A stretch of DNA of 64,000 nt from Macrophomina tecta (GCA_024180945.1 JAKSGN010000038.1:2356001-2420000), one strand, 5' to 3'. Positions 35,542-47,502 are shown, counted from the stretch's first letter. Notes: generated by a model not told the origin, from the sequence alone. Numbers and translations are program-made.

Positions 35542-36364
35542 ATGGCGGAGACTAGGAAGAGAAAGCGTCAGCCAAGCCCCGATCTCACAGAAGAGCCCGG
35601 CAAGAGAAGGGTAGCCAGCGTCTTCGACGCCGTGGCCGGTGAGTACCACCTTCAGCACCGTTCGAAGGCAGTCACTCACACACTTCACAGGCCGCATCAA
35701 TAGCAATGGCTTCATCCCCTCAAACCTCGTGATGCCAGACAGTCAATCTGCGGAATGGAAGCTGCAGCGTCACAGGCACTTGTCACCTGAAGACGATAGC
35801 ATTCCTGTCTCATTCGACCCACTTGCACCTGACGACACTCTCTTCAGGACCAAGAATGCTCCGATCCGCTACGAAGAAGACGACATCTACTTTGCCCACA
35901 GGTATCTGGCTTCGCATCAGACCTTGCCAGACTCAGACCTGCTCAAAGCCCTCCACGCCTACACCTCTGACTTCTATTCTGCATCCTTTGGTGACCAGGC
36001 CAGGAGAGACTGGAGGTCCATGGACGAGACTGCCCTCCTAGCTCTTGGGATTCTCATTGAGGAGGCAGCCGTCGATATCCTTGGTGAAACTGGCGACCTT
36101 GCATTTGTGGAAGGCGAAGATGATGGCCCGTCTAGCATGCCGCAGGCCTGGACCGGTTCTGCCTGGACTCGAAGTGTCATTAAAAGGGGCCCCCCTCGTC
36201 CCGGAAACAAGTCCAAGAAAATAACAACAAATGCAAGTGAAGACATGCCATCGGTAGGGGATGGTGCGGCTTCGGATGCTCAAACAAACCACGAGGCTCA
36301 GCCGCAAGAAGCGGATTCAATGAGCGACAGCGGCGACAACCTGGACCGAAGTGAACCAGAGTGA
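35542..36364 (+). CDS. conserved fungal protein of unknown function, probably nuclear (256 aa)
   Basis: Exons 35542-35638 and 35691-36364 (52-bp intron, phase 1) give 256 residues. The N-terminus has a bipartite-like basic signal (TRKRKRQPSPDLTEEPGKRR). The central conserved-looking region reads RYEEDDIYFAHRYLASHQ, LPDSDLLKALHAYTSDFYSA and SMDETALLALGILIEEAAVD, probably all helical. The C-terminal third is Ser/Asp/Gln-rich and likely disordered. A 16-bp tandem duplication follows about 30 bp after the stop. Function not recognised; a transcription-factor subunit is possible but unsupported. Confidence 0.8.
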
Positions 36365-38103
36365 AATAAATAGGGCCTGGCGCTTTTTTCATCTTGTCCT
36401 ACGGAAGCAATGTCCTACGGAAGCAATGCCCTACAATTGAGCTCAAGGCCTAATCACACCCATGCCACTTCTCCGCTGGCATTATCAGCCTTTTGAATAA
36501 TTAGCCACAGCAGCCATGGTGTGGTGGGGAGAGGGAGCACAAGACGCTGGTGCTACTGGTTCGCCTTGCGCTGGTACTTTAGGCACTTATCCGGGTCAAC
36601 CGAATACCGTACCCCCGGAAATGTCCGACCCAGGATACTTGGGGTGCTTTGAGAGCACGAGGTCTCGCCACGCTTGCCAAGATGCTATGTGACTGCAGCG
36701 ACGACAGGGGAGTTATGTGGTACCTGCAGCGCAAAACACCACATTGGTATGAGCTTTTCTAGACCCATGCGGTTGAATTTGGCAGGCCCGACGAATGATA
36801 TTGGACAGAATCGTAGAATAAGTCTAAGCAGATGTTACGGGAAATGCCACATCCGTCCGGCCGGAAATCGCAACAAGGTCGCATGAATAGGAGCAGGTTG
36901 AGGTACGAAGCCACTGTGCCACAAATTGGAAGGAATGCGTCCTGGGGCTCTCCAGAGCAGTCTGGAATTAGAACAAAGATGCAGCAGATCTTGAAGATCC
37001 TTCCAACCGAACCTTCAACCGAGGAAGACCAATCAGTGCATCTGGCCCCGGGGTTGGAGCAAAAGATGCGGTCGACAATGCTGCCGATGCAGCAACAACG
37101 AGGGCGCCCAGGCAGGCGAAGCTCCCATGTGGCACTATCAGGCTATATGCATGCAATTTAGCCGCGCACCCGCAACCCTTCCCCAGAAGCACCCTAGTAC
37201 CCCAGCTTTTACCCCACCATTCACCAGTCGCTCTCGAGTCGCGCCACCCTCTTTCGACAATTGCTCTATCTCCCGTCCCGAACGCCTCATCACGAGCCGG
37301 GTGACCTTTGCGCCAGCTGCTCGTGCCTGGCAGCGCTTTTCTCCGTTTCAACAGCCCATGGAGGTTGCGCGTGTGGACAGCTGCGGTCAGCGCCCCGACA
37401 ATCCGCAGGCCGACAGGGGAGCCGGACATGATGATCTTGTGTTTGAGGCTAAACCTTGCTAGAACTCACAAAAATGCACTGAAAGGGGAATGGCGACCGC
37501 TTTGCACGAGAAACGTTGGCGCTCGTGCCCTGTGCGAAGACCGCTCCCGGCAGCCTTCACTTAGCGTGCTGTCATCTCGCCTCCTCAATTTAGGCAACTT
37601 CACACCAGCACAGGCGAGGCCACACCAGCACCTTCGAGCCGGCTGCCACCATCTGTGTGCACATACACATGGCCGAATGCCGTCCGTTGCTGGGCCTTCC
37701 GTGCCGTTTCTCGAGATGACCACTTGTCGTTCAGCTCGTCCAGAACCGTGAGCCATGGCCGGAACCCCGGTCCGGGAGGCGCTCTGGGCGTTTCTTACTC
37801 CTCCGCCGCCCTATACCTCTCTTGTGAGACACGGCTTGCCACACCGGCTAAATGCAATTGCCATCCATGCTATCTCTTCGCCGCACGAGAAAGCCTCCGC
37901 TACCATGCTCTGTATATAGGGCTGCCCTTGTTCCTCCATGGGCCTGTTTTTGAGATCACGCTCGGTTTCCGCCTCGTCTACCTTCCTCCTCTGAGCTTTT
38001 AGCTTCAAAGAGGTCTTTCCCTCCCCCCTGAGCGGCAGCAACAGCAGCTCAGCAACCGAACTCCGAGTGGACGCGCTCTTCCGCAAGCCTAAAATCTACA
38101 GCA
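36365..38103. other. 1.7-kb intergenic region
   Basis: No gene recognised. The minus-strand frame 36968-37429 (MSGSPVGLRIVGALTAAV...) has hydrophobic segments but no recognisable family. The sugar transporter promoter lies at the right end. Confidence 0.45.
36396..36427 (+). repeat. 16-bp perfect tandem duplication
   Basis: GTCCTACGGAAGCAAT occurs twice head to tail, about 30 bp downstream of the 256-aa gene's stop, within its likely 3' UTR. Confidence 0.9.
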
Positions 38104-40051
38104 ATGGAGGCCGCCACGAAGGGACATTTCCGCCTCGCGGGTAGGGAGTATCCGGCGGTAACTTGGTGGAAGGAGCCTCAGATGCGGAGGACTTACATTT
38201 GCTTAATGTTCGTCGTACTCACAAGTGTAAGCACAACAGGACGCGAGGCAGAGACTCGGTAAATACTGTTCTAACTTTGACTCAGGCCACCAACGGTTTC
38301 GACGGTAGTATGGTCAACGGATTGCTCGCTCTGGATCAATTCAAAGATTGTACGTGCCAACCACTTGAGACTTCGTAGATACGGCGATATGAGAGGTCTG
38401 GGTGCCTGGCACTGCCTGTCAGGGTTATGCCACCAGATTTGATCCCTCGGACTGTCGCTTGCAGACGCAGTTCGACCTACAGCGTTTCCAAGCCACCTGC
38501 TGGCAATATATTTCAAGGAGCATGACTAATATATCGCTGCAGATTTCAACAATCCCAAGGGTTCACTAGTTGGACTTTTCAGTTCCATCATGTTCTTGGG
38601 TGGCTTGATTGCTCTCCCTGTTGTTCCCTATGCCGCAGATATCTTGGGCCGCAGGGTAGCTATCTTCATCGGCTGCGTCATTATGATTTTCGGCGTCGCT
38701 CTGCAGACCGCCAGTGTCAACTTCCGCATGTTCGTCGCTGCACGTTTCTTTCTTGGATTCGGAGTCGCCATAGCACACGGAGCATCCCCGCTGTTGATCA
38801 CCGAGCTTGTCCACCCGCAACATCGAGCTGCGTATACGACCATTTACAATACCACTTGGTACCTGGGCAGCATCATCGCTGCGTGGCTCACATTCGGCAC
38901 CAACCACATTACCAACCACTGGTCGTGGCGCATTCCCTCGCTCGTGCAGGCAGCTCCGTCCATCTGCCAGCTGATCTTCGTCTGGTTTGTGCCGGAATCT
39001 CCAAGATGGCTTATCAACAAGGGCAGAGAAGATAAGGCTTTGGAGGTCTTGGCCAAGGTTCACGCAGAGGGAAACAGTATGTTACATATCTTCTGTCATC
39101 TTGAGTACGCTTGAGTTGCTGACACTTCCGGATAGTCCAGGACGAAGTCGTGCAGGTTGAATTTGAGGAGATCAAGCACACCTTGAAGCTCGAGAAAGAG
39201 TTCGAGGGCAACGGTTGGATGGAGCTCATAAGGACGAAGGGCAACCGCCGCCGCGTGCTCATCCTCGCTACCCTCGGTCTGTTCTCGCAATGGTCAGGCA
39301 ACGGTCTGGTCTCTTACTACATGACCGAGGTCCTAAACGGCATCGGTATTACGGACAGCAACATGCAGCTGGTCATCAACGGCGTGCTCCAGATCTGCAA
39401 CGCCATTGTCGCTATCTCTTTCTGCTTTTTCGTTGACAAGATCGGCCGCCGCAAGCTCTTCCTCGGCTCAACCTTTGGCATGATGATCTGCTTCATCATC
39501 TGGACTATCTGCTCCGCCCGCTTTAAGATTGAGGGCAGCACCAACCACAAGATGGGCAACGCCGTCGTCGCTATGATCTTCCTGTACTACGTCTGCTACA
39601 ACACGGCCTGGTCCGGTCTGTTGGTCGGTTACGCTGTCGAGATTCTGCCCTACAACATCCGCGCCAAGGGCATGTGCATCGTTTGGTTCACCGTCGACGC
39701 TGCGCTCTTCATCAATACCTACGTCAACCCCGTTGCCCTCGACAACATTGGCTGGAAGTACTACATCGTCTACGTAAGTGCTCGGACTTCCCTCAGAGTA
39801 AATTTTGTATGCAATTAATGCTGACAAACGCACCATAGTGCATCTGGCTCGGCATTGAGTGCTCCATCGTCTACTTCTTCTACATCGAGACCCGCAACAC
39901 GCCGCTCGAGGAGATCGCCAAGCACTTCGACGGCGATGCGGCCATCGTCGGTGGCGCCGCCGCTACGGAGAAGGGCAGAGTGCTGGCTTCCGAGATGGCG
40001 CTGGATGCCGATGAGTCGAAGGCACCGGTCGTTGAGCACAAGGAGGTTTAA
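38104..40051 (+). CDS. MFS sugar transporter, hexose/lactose permease type (523 aa)
   Basis: Twelve-helix proton-sugar symporter of the plasma membrane. Exons 38104-38226, 38286-38349, 38543-39076, 39136-39773 and 39839-40051 join in phase to 523 residues. Sugar-porter signatures are ATNGFDGSMVNGL (helix 1), DILGRRVAIFIG (loop 2-3) and RFFLGFGVAIAHGASPLLIT. PESPRWLINKGREDKAL precedes the central loop. DKIGRRKLFLGS and FYIETRNTPLEEI follow the second half. The closest style is fungal lactose/hexose permeases, but substrate cannot be assigned. Intron 2 (193 bp) is longer than the rest. Confidence 0.93.
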
Positions 40052-40581
40052 GAGAGTATGTTTGCGGTTCTTGGTGGCGGCCTTGTTCGATTGACTGTAT
40101 ATGAGACGAGGCGAGATTCTGCTTTTGAATTTTTTTCTGGTCATGACGGATGATACATACCAACGGAATGAGACGCCCTTAATTTGCCAATTACTTGACC
40201 TTTCAATTTTTCGAAAACGACTCTATAATTGATGAAGACTGTTTGATGCTCTGAACTGCCGGTGGATCTCCCCAATGCTAACTCCAATGTGCTTAGGCGG
40301 CCTCGGCATAGGTGGATACTTGTCGCTCCATTCCTTCAGGCTAAATATCTTTTGTAAAGCGCCTGAACTCCGGGAAGGCTCCGAACACATGCTCTTAGTG
40401 CATCCTCAAAGGCCGCACCCGAGACGGTAATGAGAGCGGTCGCTCAGCTGGGTCTTGCTATCAATATAGTGGGAGGCAGAAGGATTCACTCAGGCCGTAG
40501 CAAGTTGAAGCAGTCGTCAGGATCCAAATGCTCCTTAATTGTGATGAATGAAATACACTCTCATCTGTAATCTTACGTATG
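40052..40581. other. convergent intergenic region
   Basis: 530 bp of 3' flanks between transporter and HAD gene. No gene seen. Confidence 0.6.
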
Positions 40582-41535
40582 TCAACCATACGAACTCAAC
40601 GACATAGCAACCTCTTGCAAATTTTTAGCCCAGTAGACTCTGACTGCGCTATCATCTGCTGGGGGCATCTCAGCCAGCAGTTTGATCCTGTGTTGCTCGA
40701 TGCCAACTCTCGTCAGGGCCTCAGCCAGCTCTTTCTGACCGCTGCTTGGCTCGTCCTCGTCGCGAACACAAATTCCTACATCAGCAGCCAGCAGAGCCTC
40801 AAAGTCGGTGGCGCTATCTCCAACATAAACAACCAACTCTTCGCCGCCGTACTTGACAGGAGTGGGCATGTTGGCAATCTTATCCGCACTGGTCCGGATG
40901 CCGCGTTTCTCTCCTTCAGCCCCGGGATGGGGTGGATTAAGCAATCCTGAAGAACCGTGCGGATCGCTAAGACCGTCGATCTCATTGGCGAGGATGGTGA
41001 TACGCTCAACCGCCTGCTGCAATGATTCAGCATCGGGCTCTTTGGCGGCGGCAGCACGCAGGCATTCCCGGATGAAGGTGGCGCTCCAATTGACGCTCAG
41101 AATAGTTGTCTTGATGCCTTGGCCGAGCAACGCCGACCATCCCGGCCGCAGCTCGAGCTCGCCGCTGTTGACCGCCTTCACAGCACCGTTCCTGACCCCT
41201 TCGGCAGTCACGCCCTTGAAGATGGCGGCCTCCTCGACGCGACGCACGCTGCTAGATTCGACGGCCTCGAGACTAGCGAGCCAGGCCTTCTCGTCGGCGA
41301 TGGTGGTGCGCCGGGCCTTTTCGGGGCGGTAGGACGAGAGGTGTGCGTTAAAGTCGTCGAGATAGGCCTTCACGATGTCGTCCCAAGAGGTGGCGGTGGA
41401 GGGAGCATCGTCCTGCTTGATCGAGCGGTAGTGCGCGCTGTCGGCGCAGATCTTGCCCAGAAAGTGCAGCGTGTCCCTGCGGGTGGTGGTCCCGTCCCAA
41501 TCAAGCACCAGGTGGATGGGGGGCACGGATGCCAT
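40582..41535 (-). CDS. HAD-superfamily phosphatase-like protein (317 aa from chosen start)
   Basis: Single exon. The start chosen is MASVPPIHLVLDWDGTTTRR at 41535, because the catalytic DxDGT motif normally lies near the N-terminus. D of DWD would be the nucleophile. Later motifs are TTILSVNWSATFIRECLRAA (motif II), and ELVVYVGDSATDFEALLAAD, the GDSxxD metal-binding motif. It resembles fungal HAD proteins such as yeast Cto1; substrate unknown. The frame is open upstream to 41796, with another ATG at 41667. The extension (MFASGLVLRRALSTLALVSP) is Arg-rich without acids and looks like a mitochondrial presequence. A longer, mitochondrial form is therefore possible. Confidence 0.85.
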   Translation of the reverse strand: MASVPPIHLVLDWDGTTTRRDTLHFLGKICADSAHYRSIKQDDAPSTATSWDDIVKAYLDDFNAHLSSYRPEKARRTTIADEKAWLASLEAVESSSVRRVEEAAIFKGVTAEGVRNGAVKAVNSGELELRPGWSALLGQGIKTTILSVNWSATFIRECLRAAAAKEPDAESLQQAVERITILANEIDGLSDPHGSSGLLNPPHPGAEGEKRGIRTSADKIANMPTPVKYGGEELVVYVGDSATDFEALLAADVGICVRDEDEPSSGQKELAEALTRVGIEQHRIKLLAEMPPADDSAVRVYWAKNLQEVAMSLSSYG

Positions 41536-42086
41536 GAGATGCAGATGGAGCGACGGGAAGGGCGGGACGAGCAGGGAGCGGGTGGCGAAGGAACAGCTGG
41601 GCAGCGCGGGAGACACCAGAGCGAGGGTCGACAGGGCGCGACGCAGCACGAGGCCAGAAGCAAACATGAAGCGCAGCTGCGGCTCTGCACCCGTCGGGTG
41701 GCACTCGGGACGCGCAAGGAATCGCGGTTCCGAAAAGTACTCGTGGCCGGCGACAGGGTGGCGGGCGATGCGTAAGAAAAGCGCCGGTTTGGGCATGCGA
41801 TACGCCAGATTTGCCGGGGAAGTCGAGGTACAGGCGATCGCAGCAAATGGGCGGGCGAATAAGTTGCATCACGCGGGCGGCGCGGCATCTGTCATCGGGA
41901 TCGAAGACATCACCAGGTGCAGCGGCCAATGAGCGCCCGCGTGAATAAAGAAGCGTAAGCCCGCCTTCCCTCGGCTAATACCAACGTGCTTCGTCCGTCA
42001 CGACAACTCTCCAGCACGCCCTCGACTCCCACTCAGCCCGCTATCGCCTCTCGTCTCTAGCCCGAGCGAGCATTTCACACTCCACC
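41536..42086. promoter_or_regulatory. divergent HAD / SDH2 promoter region with CCAAT box
   Basis: 551 bp between the chosen ATGs. CCAAT at 41926-41930 is about 160 bp upstream of the SDH2 start; the HAP complex activates respiratory genes through CCAAT in fungi. Part of the region may be coding if the HAD gene starts further upstream. Confidence 0.4.
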
Positions 42087-43144
42087 ATGGCTACCACCCG
42101 AGCATTGGCAAGGCTCTCCAGGAGCGCAAGTGAGTGCTGCCCCGCCGCGCCCGCGCCCGCGCCCTCATCCACTCGCCCGCCCTTCCTGCACGCCACTCCC
42201 CACGAGACCGCCGACCGTTGCTGACCCTGTGGCAGCTGCAGCATCGAGGGCCCCCGTGTCGTCGACCGTCTTCAAGCGCGGCATGGCCTCGTTTGTGCCC
42301 GAGTCGCAGACCTCGACCGTTGCCGAGCCCAAGCCGGACAAGGATGCGAAGGTCAAGACCTTCCACATCTACCGCTGGAACCCCGACGAGCCTTCCTCGA
42401 AGCCGAAGATGCAGACCTACACCCTCGACCTCAACAAGACCGGCCCCATGATGCTCGACGCCTTGATCCGCATTAAGAACGAAGTCGACCCCACCCTGAC
42501 CTTCAGGCGCAGTTGTCGTGAGGGTATCTGTGGCAGTTGTGCCATGAACATCGATGGCGTGAACACTCTGGCTTGTCTTTGTACGTTTCCCCTATTGCTT
42601 GGTGCAATTCTCGGCATAGTTCGTCCAATTGGTCCCATATTGCGCGACTAACAGACTTTGCCACACAGGCCGCATTCCCACCGACACCACCAAGGAATCC
42701 CGTATCTACCCGCTGCCGCACACCTACGTCGTCAAGGATCTCGTGCCCGATCTGACGCAGTTCTACAAGCAATACCGCTCGATCAAACCCTACCTGCAAC
42801 GCGACACTCCGCCGCCGGACGGGCGCGAGAACAGGCAGTCGAAGGAAGACCGCAAGAAGCTTGACGGCCTGTACGAGTGCATCCTGTGCGCCTGCTGCAG
42901 CACCTCGTGCCCGTCGTACTGGTGGAACTCGGAGGAGTACCTGGGCCCGGCCATCCTCATGCAGAGCTATCGCTGGATCGCCGACTCGCGTGACCAGAAG
43001 AAGGCTGAGCGCCAGGACCAGCTCAACAACAGCATGTCGCTGTACCGCTGTCACACCATCCTCAATTGTTCCAGAACTTGTCCCAAGGGACTGAATCCCG
43101 CGTTGGCGATTGCCGAGATTAAGAAGAGCATGGCTTTCACTTAA
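42087..43144 (+). CDS. SDH2: succinate dehydrogenase iron-sulfur subunit (287 aa)
   Basis: Complex II subunit that carries electrons from FAD to ubiquinone in the mitochondrial inner membrane. Exons 42087-42129, 42236-42580 and 42669-43144 give 287 residues. N-terminus [13 protein letters not shown] is a presequence. [20 protein letters not shown] provides 2Fe-2S ligands. [19 protein letters not shown] supplies 4Fe-4S and 3Fe-4S ligands, and [20 protein letters not shown] completes them. The Pro in SCPSYWW and the His in RCHTILNC are the residues altered in SDHI-resistant plant pathogens. Both are wild type here. Confidence 0.97.
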
Positions 43145-43964
43145 AAGAGGGTTAGGATTTGGGCTGAATGATGGTGGATTAGTATATTGCAAGACGTAGA
43201 TGGTGTAGCTGGCCTTTGGATGTGTCACAATAGGGCATTTGGAGATACAGGGAGTTCAAAGTTTTTTGCCAGTGTTCAGGCCTCAGGGCCGGACCGAAGT
43301 CTGTTCTAACAGAAACTTTTTTTTTTTAATAGTAACCGATGTATTGATCGATTCGACTATTCAATTGTGCTTCGTAAACGGGTGTGGTACAGGCAGTGTG
43401 ATGGGCTTTGAAACTCAGAAATGGCCCTCGGGATAGTTCAAAGATTTACATGTGCAAGGGAAGGCTAACCGTAACCAATGACAGGCTAACCATGACGATC
43501 TACCAAATTTGATAGTTCTTTTCAGTAAGAAGCCACCATTTCTGGTAAGCATTTGCTATGTCTAATAATACGATTTGGGGGATTCGTAACACTTCACTGG
43601 CGGATGCCCCCTCTAATCGGCATCGTGATGTGCGCAATGCAGACAAACGATTCCACAACACGAAACAAGCGCCAAATCAGGTACCTTGTTTGACCTCTAA
43701 ATAGAGTAATTAGATCGACACTCCCGTTCCGTTACCCTACTTGCCCATATTTTTGCTTTTTTTTTTCCCCTCGGCACCCACCCAGGCACCTCCCGCCTCC
43801 TCTCTCTCATGACCCACGTCTGGTCTACTACCCCATCCCGCTCCCTAGCTTCCTCTCCCCCTCTCCGCCCCACATCCCCGTTTCTCAAAGACTCACCTCT
43901 CCGCCTTACGCAGACCGCCCAAGATATAACGTGAACCGCGATCACCCTCAGCCACGGCCTTCCC

Positions 43965-44002
<38 letters not shown>

Positions 44003-44985
44003 CCATCATCGTCATCATCATCATCATCATCATCATCACCATCATCGTCATCATCACCACCATCTTCACCACCATCACCACCACCACCATCACTACAACA
44101 GGCGACCCCGTTTCTCCTCGCTTCCTGCGACACAACGAAGAACGCCCGACCAGCCAGCGGGAGCCGAGCACAGCGGCAAACAGCGGATCGACGAAGCGTT
44201 TGGGGGTGGGGTGCGAAGATCAGCCTCGTATCTTGCGACACGGAGATAAATTTACTTGCGGGAAGTGTTTCCAAGGCTTCCTTTTGGTGCCTCTCTCTTT
44301 CGAGGGTGGTTAGCTGTAGCAAGGAGGAGTGGCGCGTTGTGTGGCGGATCTAAGGGGCCTTCTTAGTCGATCAGCTCGGGTTTAGGTTGCCTGTGGATGG
44401 ATGGCCGCCGGATGGGTCTGTAGATCAGGGTGCCCCTAGTCTTCTACGCTGTGTTTCCAACGCGTCCTCCCGCGGACTATGTTTAGCTGGTTGAGGTGCG
44501 GGAGTGGTATCCGGTGCATCAGACCGGGTGCGGCGTAGCGTGGGTGTTTCGCGCTTGCGGCTCTCTTCCTCTGATGTGGTTTTTTTTTTCTTGGCGGAAT
44601 GGTTGATTCGGGTTGTTGGGCGTGGCTTGTTTGGATTGTTGTTATAGGTGATTAGCGCCGGGGAGTGGTGAGGATTGTGGGGAAGAAGAAGGGTCAAAGT
44701 GGACCTGCTAGCCTGCACAGTACCTGAATGGCGTACGGTTGACACTGTGGACAGTCGTTTTCCTCTTCTGGAAATTTTGTGTATTGGTCATCATCGTGAA
44801 CCCTCATTAAGCCTTTCCGGACGCAAGTAGGTATATCAAAAAAAAAAAAGAACAGAGCCCAGAAATGGGATGGCAGGAGATGGAAATAAGCCATCAAACC
44901 CCCTACCGAATCACAGAACCGAACACCGCATCCAAATCTTCCGGTGACCCAGAAAACTCAACTCCCCAGCCTCCGGTCCCCTACT
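43145..44985. other. 1.8-kb intergenic region with TCA microsatellite
   Basis: No gene supported. It holds short T and A runs (43317-43327, 44838-44849) and the CAT/TCA microsatellite at 43965-44093. Frames with poly-Asp, poly-Ser or poly-Met across the repeat are repeat artefacts. Confidence 0.55.
43965..44093. repeat. CAT/TCA trinucleotide microsatellite with higher-order pattern
   Basis: About 130 bp of CAT units. The interruption CAC-CAT-CAT-CGT occurs twice at about 48-bp spacing, and the array then degrades to CAC/CCA units. It suggests duplication of a longer unit as well as slippage. Confidence 0.9.
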
Positions 44986-45909
44986 CTACTTCTTGATCTT
45001 CCCAAGCAAATCCCTTGCCTTCTCGCCCAGGCCCCTGACGTCCTCCTGGCCTTCCTTCTTTCCCTGCACCAACCTCTCCTCCTCGCCGCTCTTCTTCCCA
45101 CCAGCTTCGCCACTCATGACGTTGGCGGCGCCACCTCTGCCAAAATGCTTCGGGCCCTCGTGATCGCGGCCGGCGCCCGGCGGAGCCTCGACGTCCTGGG
45201 CGGCGCGCGCGAGCTCAGGCCGCTCCGGGTCGTTGCGGGCCATGTTGCCGGAGCCGCCGCGCCCGGTCGTGTACAGCGCCGACTTGATCGTCGGCGTCAC
45301 CAGGTCGCGCGGGTTCGACGACGAGTCGCGGCGCGTCGTCTTGGCCATGTTGCCTTTGTGAGACGTGTCAGTCCTGTGGCTGTGTGCGGGATATTCGGAT
45401 GTTTTCCTTTTTTTTTTTTTTTTTTTTGGCGGGAAAGTAGGGGGAGCAGCGGTAGGGAATGGGATTTCGAGCGGTGTGTGTTGTACAGTGCGTGCAGGAC
45501 TCGTTTGGGAACGTCAGAATCGAAGAAGGGGCTGTGCATTCAAGTTTTTACTTCCTTTGCAGGGAGACACGACGTGATGGAGGTGAAAGTGCGGGCGAGC
45601 GTTTTTGGCGGGTGCTGCAGACGCGCGGGCAGGTGATTTCTGCCTTCTGTGGCTGAGCGGGTTCGCACTGCATGCACCGGTCAACAGTAGGGCATGCAGC
45701 GGAGGGAAGAAAATTGCGTAATGGCGCATGCTTGTGCGCGCCGGGCTGACGGTCTCTGGCTTCTTCAAGGGAGGGCACAAGAGGGGTTGGAGGGGGCAGG
45801 GTAGGGTTGAAAAGAAGATATCGAAGGCTGGCTTACCCGCGCCGCCCCTCCCGTGGGACATGTTGCGAACATCATCAGCCTCTACGGCAGTGCGCGGGTC
45901 CAGAGCCAT
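44986..45909 (-). CDS. DUF3602 family protein (146 aa)
   Basis: Two exons, 45837-45909 and 44986-45353, join in phase (G|GC, Gly) to 146 residues. Start MALDPRTAVEADDVRNMSHG. The family hallmark, Gly-Arg-Gly-Gly-[AS]-x-Asn repeats, appears three times: GRGGAGN, GRGGSGN and GRGGAAN. The C-terminus is Lys/Gly/Glu-rich (EDVRGLGEKARDLLGKIKK). Fungal members are small, probably disordered; their role is poorly known, possibly stress or membrane association. The 483-bp intron is about nine times the local norm and carries a 20-nt T run. Confidence 0.85.
45408..45427. repeat. T20 homopolymer inside DUF3602 intron
   Basis: 20 T on the plus strand, A20 in transcript sense, within the 483-bp intron. 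Confidence 0.95.
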
Positions 45910-47502
45910 GGTGTCGGATCGGGGCGGTGAGGACGAGGGCGTGGAGCTGCTTCTCTGATGGCGGTGCGGGCGTGCAATGTCTAGGCTGGTCGGCGGAGGC
46001 TATTCGGCGCAGGCCGTTCAGTGGAGACGGCCGAAGTTGCAGCCTTGCAAAGAGAGAGGGTTTTGACGTAGGTCAAGTGTGGTCGACGGCGTGCTGTGAC
46101 GAATGCGGAAGTCGCAAGGCAGCTCGTGCTGGTCGGAAACCGGAGCGGCCCAATGGGACTATCAAGACGAGGGAGAAGAACGACTGAGCGCAGTGATGCG
46201 ACTGAGAGTAAGCACGCGTGGCAGGAGCAAGGACTTTATGAACAGAACAGAGGAAGGCGGAAGGAAGGCAGATTTTACTCAACCGTCGGGCGACTCCACT
46301 TCTCTCGATCGCGACGTCCGGGCGGGCGCCAACGCCTCTCGGGCGCACATCATGTGGAGAGAAAATCTCGACCTCCGCAATATCTCGACCGACGCACGAA
46401 CGGGGACTGTCCGCCGCCAAGCACGCCGTTTCCATGGCCAGGCGCACGAGGTTGCGGAGGAACGTGGCTTGTTTTGGGAATTCATCACGTAATGCGAACT
46501 CTGCGTTCCGCTGCGCCCAGCGCCCAGCACGACTCCGACGTAGATTCTGCTGGGTTGGCGCGCGTAGAGGGCGGACAGCATCGCGACATAGAAGTCCTGG
46601 ATGGGCGCTGCTGGGGACCGCTCCGCGTTGACTGCTCCGCGACGAGGACGGGCGGGAGGAGGGGCCGCCTTGAGGACGGGTAAAGGCGATCAGACGGCGG
46701 CGTCAAGCTATGCGGGAAGCTTCTCCACGGCGTCTGCGACCGTACTACGACAGCGGGAGCACGACAAGACGTAAGAGGACGGCCGAGGATGGCGTGCCAG
46801 TGGAGAAACCGCCGGCTGCACGATGATGCACAATTCATGCACTCCATTCAACAACGACGATTCTAAAATTGTGCCTGTCCCACGGGACTCTACTGATACA
46901 TTAGGCAGAAACAGCTACAAGAACGCCTCTAATTCCGTGTCCGTCCCAATGCCCTTCCCGCCAAGGCCGACCGCGAGGTCTTCCGTCTAGTGTATCCCAG
47001 CCCAGTCCCAGTCTAAGTTCTTGCCGCTGAAGAAAACTCCAAGAAAGGAAAAAAAAAAAAAAAAAACTCCGTCCAATGCAACCTGAAGAAGAATCCGCTC
47101 AATGCCGCTTGCGCAAACCCTAACAAGACGTCCTACGATGCGTCTTCTCTCTAGACAGTGCAAGCCAAAAATGGATTCCCCGAGCGCCGTGCGATGCAAT
47201 GGTTGGTCGTACACTCGCGTGCAACAGAAGAAGAAAGTCGTGCTCCGTGAACAGCCGAAGGTAAAGAAAGACGCCGGTCCGATTGTTGCAAATTAGGAAT
47301 CCCCGGTCGGTGATAAGAGCACCCAACTTGGGAAAGGTTGGTCGGCGTGGCGAAGATCGCTTTCGTCAAGACTGGATAAATGAAAGGTAAAACGTGTCGA
47401 GTGTCGAGGCACCCCCGGGCGAAGTAGTAATTAGGTCTAATTTCGAGTCAGTCCGACCACTTCGGCATGCGATAGACTCATGATGGGCCGTCGACATACC
47501 GC
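45910..47502. other. intergenic, no gene recognised
   Basis: 1.6 kb with overlapping GC-driven frames but no motif. Contains an 18-nt A run at 47049-47066. Confidence 0.5.
47049..47066. repeat. A18 homopolymer
   Basis: Uninterrupted run of 18 A in intergenic DNA. Confidence 0.95.

Noticed and set aside
36968..37429. minus-strand frame MSGSPVGLRIVGALTAAV... as a membrane protein
   Set aside because: N-terminus looks hydrophobic and plausible, but the rest is Arg/Gly-rich without family pattern and no splice model improves it.
43893..44353. poly-Met/Asp/Ser frames near 44 kb
   Set aside because: Direct translations of the CAT/TCA microsatellite.
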